A program made the position numbers and the translations under genes. The notes beneath the pieces were generated by a model, which saw only the letters and a list, made by a program, of their open reading frames with translations, was not told the origin of the DNA and searched no databases. A stretch of 64,000 nucleotides of DNA from Clostridia bacterium. Its GTDB lineage: Bacteria > Bacillota > Peptococcia > DRI-13 > UBA5745. The stretch lies in NCBI GenBank assembly GCA_018436095.1, contig JAHDMJ010000008.1:124001-188000 (forward strand), written 5' to 3'. Positions 33,096 through 40,213 of the stretch are shown piece after piece. Numbering within the stretch: the first letter of the stretch is position 1; each line of letters opens with the position of its first letter.

Positions 33096-34148
33096 ATGGA
33101 AGAAATCGCAATAATACTGCCGTCTTTGAACCCCGACGAAAAGCTGCTGCGGGTCGTCGATAAATTAGTCAAAGCCGGTTTTCAAGATATTATTATTATT
33201 AATGACGGCAGCGATGAAGAACACCTGGAACCTTTTCGGCAACTGGCCTTTTGGCCCGGTTGCCGGGTATTGAGGCACGAACATAACAAAGGCAAGGGAC
33301 GGGCATTAAAAACCGGCTTTGCTTATGTATTGGAGCATTGCCCCCATGTTCGGGGAGTAGTGACGGTAGACGGTGATGATCAGCATCAGATTCAGGATAT
33401 TATAGCCTGCGGCCAGGCCCTGCTTCAGCATCCCGACAGCCTGATTCTGGGTGTCCGGGATTTCAGCAGTCCCCAGGTGCCTTGGCGCAACCGCTGGGGC
33501 AACAATATTACAACCTTTGTTTTTAAAGCCCTTTGCGGCATTAAAATATCCGACACCCAGACGGGCTTGCGGGCCCTTTCCCGCCGGCATCTGGCCGAGT
33601 TTTGCCAGGTGGAGGGGGAGCGTTTCGAGTATGAAACAAAAGTGCTGCTGGAAGCCAGAGCAAGATGCATCCCTTTTTTTGAAGTGCCTATAGCTACCGT
33701 CTATATTGGCAAAAACGCCTCTTCCCATTTTCGTGTATTGAAGGATTCCCTCAAGATTTACGGCGTTATTTTTCGTTTTATGCTAAGCTCCTTAGCTGCT
33801 TCATTGGTAGATCTGGGTATCTTTACCCTGTTAAACACTACATTGGATGATGAGCTCTGGATGGGCCACCGGCTTTTGGTGGCTACTGTTACCGCCAGAG
33901 TGATTTCGTCATTATTTAATTATATTTGCAATCATAAGGCCGTATTTTGCAGCAAAGAATCCCATAAGAAAACTCTGGTGCGCTATGTGTTGCTGTGCTG
34001 TTTTCAGATGACGGCCTCTTATCTGATGGTTTTGGGTTTATCGATCCTGTTGCCCGGCGGTCCTATATACGATACGTTATTTAAATTGGTTGCCGATATT
34101 TTATTGTTTCTGCTGAGCTTTCGCGTGCAGCAGAAATGGATATTCTAG
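33096..34148 (+). CDS. GT2 glycosyltransferase fused to GtrA membrane domain
   Basis: A 350-residue protein. The N-terminal GT-A domain (residues 1-215) has LPSLNPDEKLL, INDGSDEE and the metal-binding DGDDQHQ (about 93-99), as in dolichyl/undecaprenyl-phosphate sugar synthases. The C-terminal GtrA domain (about 228-350) has four helices and probably flips or holds the lipid-linked sugar. The combination is a known two-in-one arrangement. A good SD (AGTGGAGG) precedes the ATG. Its end overlaps an ATG in the next gene's frame. Confidence 0.93.
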   Translation: MEEIAIILPSLNPDEKLLRVVDKLVKAGFQDIIIINDGSDEEHLEPFRQLAFWPGCRVLRHEHNKGKGRALKTGFAYVLEHCPHVRGVVTVDGDDQHQIQDIIACGQALLQHPDSLILGVRDFSSPQVPWRNRWGNNITTFVFKALCGIKISDTQTGLRALSRRHLAEFCQVEGERFEYETKVLLEARARCIPFFEVPIATVYIGKNASSHFRVLKDSLKIYGVIFRFMLSSLAASLVDLGIFTLLNTTLDDELWMGHRLLVATVTARVISSLFNYICNHKAVFCSKESHKKTLVRYVLLCCFQMTASYLMVLGLSILLPGGPIYDTLFKLVADILLFLLSFRVQQKWIF

Positions 34149-34159
34149 GGGGTGATCCT

Positions 34160-35179
34160 GTGACCTTGTCACGGTTGGAGATTGCTGCGGCGCGAAAGCC
34201 CCTGAGCAGCAAAATATGGTATCGTCTTTTGGTTGTTTTTATAACCGTAATTCTGTTGATTCTCACTGCTTTTTTTGGAGCTCTGACTATTGTTAACTAT
34301 GGCCCTTCACCGGCAGCCCGGGATTTATTTGTGGTATCGGTAATGGAAACCAGCGCCGCTAAATTTCTGGCCCGCATCTACTTTTCTGAGACGGAGGTGC
34401 AGGAAATTTTGGAGGCCAACAGGGTTATGGACCTGGAAGGGGTCAGCGACGGCAGCTTAATCCATGGGCCGGCGGCGGCAGAGGTTGAAGCGGAAGACAT
34501 TATTATCGAAGACATTGTGGGGGATACGTTTAAGGCTAAAATGATGATTGTTCGGGACCCCTCCCGGGTTATGGTGGGAGTAGCTCACGATAGCTTTGTC
34601 CAGGGCGTCCGCGGCAAGACTGTGGCCGATATTATCCGGCGCTATGAAGGTACGGCCGGCGTTAACGCCGGCGGCTTCCTGGATGAGCAGGGCAAGGGGG
34701 ACGGCAGCATTCCTGTGGGGATTGTAATCAGTGAAGGCAAATTGAAGTGGGGCAGCCAAAGCACTGCTTATGAAGTAATTGGAATCGACGATGAGCATAA
34801 ATTGGTGATTGGTAAAATGACCGGCAAAGAAGCTTTAGACCGGGGTATACGGGATGCGGTGAGTTTTGGGCCTATGCTGATCATCAATGGCGAGGCCCTT
34901 GAAGTAAAGGGAGCCGGCGGCGGTTTGAATCCCAGGACGGCCATCGGCCAAAGGGCTGACGGCGCTATGCTGCTTTTAACCATTGACGGCAGGCAAGTCA
35001 ATAGTTTAGGAGGCAGTATGAGCGACGTCATTGATTTGATGATTGAGTATGAGGCAGTTAACGCAGCCAATTTGGATGGCGGCTCCTCCACCGTAATGAT
35101 TTACGAAGGAGAGCTGATCAATGTTTGCGGCTCCTTGTATGGGCCCCGGGCTATGCCCACTGCCATCGTCGTAAAATAA
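34160..35179 (+). CDS. Membrane-anchored phosphodiester glycosidase (NAGPA-like)
   Basis: A 339-residue protein with one N-terminal membrane helix (about residues 18-42) and an extracytoplasmic NAGPA domain, the family of the mammalian uncovering enzyme and of bacterial exopolysaccharide proteins. Visible blocks: GTAGVNAGGFLDEQG (about 172-186), NPRTAIGQRADGAMLLLTIDGRQ (about 260-282) and the final NLDGGSSTVMIYEGELIN. GTG 34160 is chosen because AGGGGGTGAT precedes it; ATG 34136 in the same frame lacks an SD. Likely trims phosphodiester-linked sugars on the surface. Confidence 0.87.
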   Translation: MTLSRLEIAAARKPLSSKIWYRLLVVFITVILLILTAFFGALTIVNYGPSPAARDLFVVSVMETSAAKFLARIYFSETEVQEILEANRVMDLEGVSDGSLIHGPAAAEVEAEDIIIEDIVGDTFKAKMMIVRDPSRVMVGVAHDSFVQGVRGKTVADIIRRYEGTAGVNAGGFLDEQGKGDGSIPVGIVISEGKLKWGSQSTAYEVIGIDDEHKLVIGKMTGKEALDRGIRDAVSFGPMLIINGEALEVKGAGGGLNPRTAIGQRADGAMLLLTIDGRQVNSLGGSMSDVIDLMIEYEAVNAANLDGGSSTVMIYEGELINVCGSLYGPRAMPTAIVVK

Positions 35180-35206
35180 GGGCTGTTGCCCTACAGGGGG
35201 GACATT

Positions 35207-36697
35207 GTGGACCAGGAGAGGAAGGGCTGCCCGGAGCAGGAGCGGTTAAAGGCCGAAAAAGAAGCTTTACGCAAAGAAGCAAGGAAAAAGCTGAAGGCCT
35301 TAAAGGCGGCGGCAGCAGAGCTGGCGGCGCTGCAGACGGCTTTAAATAAAGCGGCCGCTGAAGCCGCGGCTGCTGCGGGAGCAGGGATAGTTGCTGAAGC
35401 AGGGGCCGGTACCGGGGATAATGCCGCTGCAAATGCCGGGACAGTTGCTGAAGCTGAGGCGGCTGCTGACGCTGAATCAGGCGCTGATGCCGCTGGCCAG
35501 CCGGATACCGCTGCCATTGCAGATTCAGGAACCGGTGCAACCGTAGCAACCGCAGCAACAGGCAAAGAGGAGTCCCCGCAGTTTATACCCAGAGGAGCCA
35601 GACCCTCATTATTCCCTTCATCCAAAAAGGGAGGGCCGGACTTTTGGCAGATTTACGGTTTGATCCTGGGGCTGCTGCTGGTGGCGGTTGGCGGCGGCTT
35701 GGGTTATTTATGGCGGAATTTAACGGCTTACGAAGCAAGTATGCCGGATTATGTGCTGTCCCAATATTCCAGCCCGGCCATTCAGGGGGGACTGCCCAAA
35801 TTATTTGCCCATGAAGCCGCATTGCCTGGCAAATATGAAAGCAGCCAGGTTAAGGATAAGTTTATCCGCAGTTTACTGAGCCAAGGGGAGCTGGAGTATA
35901 GACGTTCCGCCTCCCAGTCGAAAGAAGGAAAAGAACTGTATTTATTCAAAGCAGGCCAGGAGACTTTGGCCGCTCTTACTTTGGAAAAAGTACACCAGGG
36001 TCCTTTCGGCTATTGGCAGGCCGCTGATGTCGAATTGCGGCTGCCTGTTTACGGGGCGTTGAGGCTTTATGTGCCCGAGGGGGCTCAGGTCACCGTCAAT
36101 GGCAACCCCTTGGACGAAGGTGACCGGATAAACCAGGGTCTGCCCTATGAAGAGCTGCAAGCTTTGCCCCAGGATTTAATAGAGATGCCGAAACAAAGCG
36201 AATATTTACTGACCGGCTTGTATAATCAGCCGGTTATTGAGGCTATGGGACCTTACGGCAATGAGCTGGCCGTAAAATGGCAGGAAACCGAGGAGGGAAA
36301 AGCGGCAGCAATCATTCCTTTAGCTCCCCCTGAGGATTTGCCGGCCATCGAAGAAATGATTCTGGCCGATATCCGTATTTATTCAAACTATACTTCCAGG
36401 GACGCCGCCTTTAGCTCACTGGCCAGGCGGCTGATCCGCAACGCCAAAATCTATAAAGAAATGCAGACGCTGGAGACTAGTTATTATACCGATCATACAG
36501 GCTTTTCCTTCAGCGATGAAAAGGTTCATTATGTACGCTTATACTCCCCTGACTGTCTGGCTGCCCATACCAATTACACCTATACTATTATCCGGGCAAA
36601 GGGCAAAACCCATCCTCTCGATACGGCCCTGACCTTTTATTATCTCAGGGTCAACGGCCAGTGGATGATTGCCGATATTGCTCAACAGAAGGAATAA
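35207..36697 (+). CDS. Single-span membrane protein with Ala-rich cytoplasmic tail
   Basis: A 496-residue protein, not recognised. Residues 1-45 are a highly charged K/E/L/R helix (possible coiled coil). About 46-125 is Ala/Gly-rich low-complexity sequence. One membrane helix follows (about 148-168), then about 325 residues outside the cell. The C-terminal 110 residues look like a small NTF2-like fold (ending YYLRVNGQWMIADI), which is inference. The start is GTG 35207, because AGGGGGG is 6 bases upstream. It lies 27 bases after the glycosidase gene in an apparent operon, so an envelope role is likely. Confidence 0.7.
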   Translation: MDQERKGCPEQERLKAEKEALRKEARKKLKALKAAAAELAALQTALNKAAAEAAAAAGAGIVAEAGAGTGDNAAANAGTVAEAEAAADAESGADAAGQPDTAAIADSGTGATVATAATGKEESPQFIPRGARPSLFPSSKKGGPDFWQIYGLILGLLLVAVGGGLGYLWRNLTAYEASMPDYVLSQYSSPAIQGGLPKLFAHEAALPGKYESSQVKDKFIRSLLSQGELEYRRSASQSKEGKELYLFKAGQETLAALTLEKVHQGPFGYWQAADVELRLPVYGALRLYVPEGAQVTVNGNPLDEGDRINQGLPYEELQALPQDLIEMPKQSEYLLTGLYNQPVIEAMGPYGNELAVKWQETEEGKAAAIIPLAPPEDLPAIEEMILADIRIYSNYTSRDAAFSSLARRLIRNAKIYKEMQTLETSYYTDHTGFSFSDEKVHYVRLYSPDCLAAHTNYTYTIIRAKGKTHPLDTALTFYYLRVNGQWMIADIAQQKE

Positions 36698-36723
36698 TGA
36701 TATAATCCTCGCTAGATATAGAA

Positions 36724-36749
36724 AAGAAGCAGGAGTGTTTCTTTTTTGA
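36724..36749 (+). terminator. Possible weak terminator
   Basis: AAGAAGC (36724-36730) can pair with GTTTCTT around AGGAGT, followed by a run of T, between the 35207 and 36806 genes. Only seven pairs with one G-U; may only reduce readthrough. Confidence 0.4.
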
Positions 36750-36805
36750 TAATGCATTCATAATACATTGCCGTTAAAATGAGATTAACGGTGAAAGGAG
36801 AAAAT

Positions 36806-37939
36806 ATGGACAGTTTTCAGGAAAAGGCCGGCGGAGAGTGGCATCGCAGGCCGCCAAGCCACGGCAAGAAATATAAAGGCGAGGGCAAAGAGGGAGAAGA
36901 AGCCCAGGAAGAAGGCAGCGGCAAAAAAAGAAACAGGCAATTTCGCCGCAACAATGATGACAAAGCCAAAGATAATCAGAAAAATAGCGGCAGCCAAGAA
37001 GCCGATAAGCCCGTCACGTTTAATGCCCATGCCCTGGATTTAGATCCCGGCATTGTCATACCCGAGCGTCCCAGCATTGATTTGACCTATACTGATTTTA
37101 CCCGGGAGTCTTATGAGATGGGAGCCGGCCGGCCTTTTGTGCCCAAAAAGAAAAAAATTGTACCCTTTGAATTGTCTGAAACGCCTAAAATGCAAGCGGA
37201 TTATTGGGAGGGACGGGCCCCCGGCCGCCGTAAGCTGTTGAACGCTATGGAAAACGGGGCGGAAACCAAGGCTAATGGGGAAGGACAGCAGACCCAGGAA
37301 AAAAAGCAGCCGGAATACAAAAAAGAAAACCCGGAAAAAAACGGGGATAAAAAGGATAAGCAGCAGCAAAAGCAGCAAAAAGACAGGCCCTGGTCCGGTT
37401 CTCAGAATCAGGAAGCAAAGGACCGGGACCGCAAGCGGCAGGAGCCGAAGCAGCAAAAGAGCGGCCAGCAAGACGGCAGGCAGGAAAGCCGCCAGGATGG
37501 CCGCCAGGAAAACAAAAGGCCGGAAAATAAACAAAACGGCGGCGGGCGGGGACCGGAAGCTCAGCCTAAAAAAGGCGGGCCGGCAAAAGAAGCACCCAAA
37601 AGTACTTCGAAAGGTACTTCTTTGGAAGCGCCCAAGAACGCACAAAAAAGCACTGCCAAAGAAACGCTTGCTGAGCCTGCTAAACGCACTTCCAAAGAAG
37701 TGCCTACTGAGCCCGCCAAACATACTTCAAAAGAAGTGCTTGCTGAGCCTGTTAAACGCACTTCTTTGGAAGAAGCGAAAGCTGCTCCAAAAGAGAAAAA
37801 GGGAGGCTTCTTCTCCCGCAACAAAAACCGGCAAAATAATAATGCTGCCGGCAAGCAAGAAACCAGGAATAAAGGCGAAGACCAGTCTCAGGAGCCGGCC
37901 AGTCAATCACTGATCCGGCCTTATTGGCTGAAAAAATAA
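36806..37939 (+). CDS. Intrinsically disordered, highly charged protein
   Basis: A 377-residue protein made almost entirely of K, E, Q, N, G, R and P, not recognised. One more ordered segment (about residues 70-145) contains VIPERPSIDLTYTDFTRE, AGRPFVPKKKKIVPFEL and DYWEGRAPGRRKLLNAM. Residues about 150-270 are Q/K/N-rich. About 270-330 holds imperfect tandem repeats of an EPAKRTSKEV-like unit. The end is the hydrophobic LIRPYWLKK. ATG 36806 follows AAAGGAG by 5 bases; a small hairpin (CCGTTAA/TTAACGG, 36771-36791) precedes it. It could be a scaffold or RNA/polyanion binder; no function can be assigned. Confidence 0.7.
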   Translation: MDSFQEKAGGEWHRRPPSHGKKYKGEGKEGEEAQEEGSGKKRNRQFRRNNDDKAKDNQKNSGSQEADKPVTFNAHALDLDPGIVIPERPSIDLTYTDFTRESYEMGAGRPFVPKKKKIVPFELSETPKMQADYWEGRAPGRRKLLNAMENGAETKANGEGQQTQEKKQPEYKKENPEKNGDKKDKQQQKQQKDRPWSGSQNQEAKDRDRKRQEPKQQKSGQQDGRQESRQDGRQENKRPENKQNGGGRGPEAQPKKGGPAKEAPKSTSKGTSLEAPKNAQKSTAKETLAEPAKRTSKEVPTEPAKHTSKEVLAEPVKRTSLEEAKAAPKEKKGGFFSRNKNRQNNNAAGKQETRNKGEDQSQEPASQSLIRPYWLKK

Positions 37940-38002
37940 CCTATACAAAGAAAAGAAGCGCATAGAAAGCGCAAAGGAAGCCCCATAAGGAGAAATGCTG
38001 CC

Positions 38003-39400
38003 ATGGCCTCACAGTCAATCGATATATTGGATCAGAGCCGTCCGCCGGCAAAAACCATATGGCTGCTGGCCTGGCCTACGGTCATGGAGCAGCTTTTGCA
38101 GACCATGACGGGCTATGTGGATACCGCGATGGTAGGCTCTCTGGGAGCCGGAGCTACGGCGGCGGTGGCTATCAACACCTCTTTGACCTGGCTGATCAAC
38201 GGTTTGATGAATGCCGCTACCCTTGGGTTTAGTATTCAGGTAGCCCGCCACGTGGGCAACGGCAACCTGGAGCTTTCCCGGCGTATTGTCCGGCAGGGGA
38301 TGTTGGTCCTGTTAGCCGGCGGTTTAGGCTTAACGCTGATCTTTCAGCTTTTAGCCGGCAGTCTGCCGGTAATTTTAGGTGCGGAACCAGAAGTAGTCCC
38401 TCATGCCGTTAATTATTTGCGGATACTCTCTTCCGTTCATTTATTTAATCTTTCCATGGTGATGTGCGGCGGCTTTTTGCGCAGCGCCGGCGATACCCGC
38501 ACACCCTTGCAAATCAATATATTGGCCAATCTGGCCAATGTATGCGGCAATTATTTTTTGATCTTTTCGCCCAGAAACGTCCGTATATTGGGGAAAGAGT
38601 TTTACGTATGGGGGGCCGGCCTGGGCGTAGAGGGGGCTGCCGCAGCTACGGCTTTTTCCATATTCCTGGCGGGATGTTTGCTTTTTTGGGTTTTGTTCCA
38701 AAAAAAAGGCGTTCTGGGTTTGAGTATACGGGGAGATTACCGGAAGGACAATGCCATACTTAAAACTGCTTTTGATTTAGGCCTGCCTGTGGCCTTGGAG
38801 CGGATCAGCAATTCCTCGGGGCAGCTAGTCTTAACCCGTTTAGTAGCCGGCTTAGGCACTGTGCCTTTGGCAACCTATTATCTTTGCAACACCCTGGAAT
38901 CCATTTCTTATTTGCCGGGCTTTGGCTTTGCCATAGCTGCCACTACCTTGGTAGGGCAGTCTCTGGGCGCGGGAGAAAAGGAACTGGCCAAAACCTACGG
39001 TCAAAAATGCATTACCTATTGTACGATCATGATGGCTATAGCGGGCTTTAGCTTATTCCTGTTTGCCAAACCGCTGATCAGCCTGTTTACTCCCGATGTT
39101 CAAGTTATTGCTTTGGGGATCATCGGGTTAAGGATCATGGCCTTTGCTCAGCCCTTTTCCGGTTTGGGCATTGTGATCAGCGGCATACTGCGGGCCGGCG
39201 GCGATACGAAGAGCCCTTTCCTGATCATGCTTTCCGGTATGTGGCTGGTGCGGATGACTTTGGTAACTATTTTAAGCTATCCTTTAGGTCTTGGCATTTA
39301 TGGCGCTTGGATAGCGATGATTGCGGACATTATCTATAGAGGCCTGATCAGTTATCGGCTTTACCGCAAAGAACAATGGCTCTACTTATGGAATATTTAA
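38003..39400 (+). CDS. MATE-family multidrug/organic cation exporter
   Basis: A 465-residue transporter with 12 hydrophobic helices in two homologous halves, as in NorM/DinF-type proteins that expel drugs or metabolites in exchange for Na+ or H+. Recognisable segments include WLLAWPTVMEQLLQTMTGYVDTAMVG (residues 16-41) and the second-half GFAIAATTLVGQSLGAGE (about 312-330). GGAG precedes the ATG by about 10 bases. A strong terminator follows. Substrate unknown. Confidence 0.93.
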   Translation: MASQSIDILDQSRPPAKTIWLLAWPTVMEQLLQTMTGYVDTAMVGSLGAGATAAVAINTSLTWLINGLMNAATLGFSIQVARHVGNGNLELSRRIVRQGMLVLLAGGLGLTLIFQLLAGSLPVILGAEPEVVPHAVNYLRILSSVHLFNLSMVMCGGFLRSAGDTRTPLQINILANLANVCGNYFLIFSPRNVRILGKEFYVWGAGLGVEGAAAATAFSIFLAGCLLFWVLFQKKGVLGLSIRGDYRKDNAILKTAFDLGLPVALERISNSSGQLVLTRLVAGLGTVPLATYYLCNTLESISYLPGFGFAIAATTLVGQSLGAGEKELAKTYGQKCITYCTIMMAIAGFSLFLFAKPLISLFTPDVQVIALGIIGLRIMAFAQPFSGLGIVISGILRAGGDTKSPFLIMLSGMWLVRMTLVTILSYPLGLGIYGAWIAMIADIIYRGLISYRLYRKEQWLYLWNI

Positions 39401-39405
39401 TCGGC

Positions 39406-39436
39406 AAAAAGGGGGCTTCGGAAGCCCCCTTTTTTG
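39406..39436 (+). terminator. Terminator after the MATE gene
   Basis: AAAAAGGGGGCTT pairs with AAGCCCCCTTTTT around CGG, with a T-run: a textbook Rho-independent terminator. Confidence 0.92.
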
Positions 39437-39514
39437 TTAATGAAATTGTAAGAAAAAGGCGTCTAGGTTTTTAACTTTTTTTTTGTATGCTGTGATAAAG
39501 AAAGGAGCAGTGTC

Positions 39515-40213
39515 ATGAATATCCTGATTTGTGATGACGATAAAGAAATCGTGGAGGCTATTGAGATTTATTTAAAAAGTGAGGGCTATGAAACTTATAA
39601 AGCCTATGACGGCATTGAAGCTCTTCAGGTTTTGGAAGATCAGGAAATCCATCTGATTCTCATGGATATCATGATGCCCAGAATGAACGGCATGGTGGCT
39701 ACCATGAAAATCCGGGAGATGAGAAACATTCCGATCATCATGCTCTCCGCCAAATCCGAGGATTACGATAAGATCACGGGTCTTAACGCCGGCGCCGATG
39801 ATTATATAACGAAACCCTTTAATCCCTTAGAATTGGTAGCCAGGGTAAAATCCCAATTGCGGCGTTATACGGATTTGGGCAGTTTAAAAAAGGAAGAAGA
39901 AACCCATGGCAAGATTTATCGTACCGGTAATCTTGTGGTGGATGACGAGCAAAAAACAGTGTTGCTGGATGGCGAGCAAGTGGTGGTAACTCCCATCGAG
40001 TACGGAATTTTACGGTTCCTGACGGAAAACGCCGGCCGGGTTTTCTCTATGGATCAGATTTATGAAGCGGTGTGGCAGGAGCCGGCCTACAATCCGGGGA
40101 ATACGGTTTCCGTGCATATCCGGCGGATCCGGGAAAAAATCGAAATTAATCCGAAAGAACCTAGATATTTGAAGGTGGTGTGGGGCATTGGCTACAAAAT
40201 GGAAAAATGTTAA
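39515..40213 (+). CDS. OmpR-family response regulator
   Basis: A 232-residue two-component regulator. The receiver domain (1-115) has the acidic pair DDD (about 7-9), phosphoacceptor Asp in ILMDIMMP (about 52), SAK and KPF. The C-terminal winged helix (about 130-230) includes TPIEYGILRFLTENAGRVFSMDQIYE and a final VVWGIGYKME. AAAGGAG precedes the ATG. The 3' end overlaps the start of the sensor kinase gene by 26 bases, so the pair is co-translated. VanR-like in sequence style; targets unknown. Confidence 0.95.
   Translation: MNILICDDDKEIVEAIEIYLKSEGYETYKAYDGIEALQVLEDQEIHLILMDIMMPRMNGMVATMKIREMRNIPIIMLSAKSEDYDKITGLNAGADDYITKPFNPLELVARVKSQLRRYTDLGSLKKEEETHGKIYRTGNLVVDDEQKTVLLDGEQVVVTPIEYGILRFLTENAGRVFSMDQIYEAVWQEPAYNPGNTVSVHIRRIREKIEINPKEPRYLKVVWGIGYKMEKC

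Noticed and set aside
35151-35625. Minus-strand Ala/Ser- and Arg/Leu-rich frames
   Set aside because: Mirror of the Ala-rich low-complexity coding region on the plus strand, with no SD.
37040-37723. Minus-strand 227-codon hydrophobic frame
   Set aside because: It is the antisense of the Lys/Gln-rich gene at 36806; antisense of A-rich codons gives Phe/Leu-rich artefacts.
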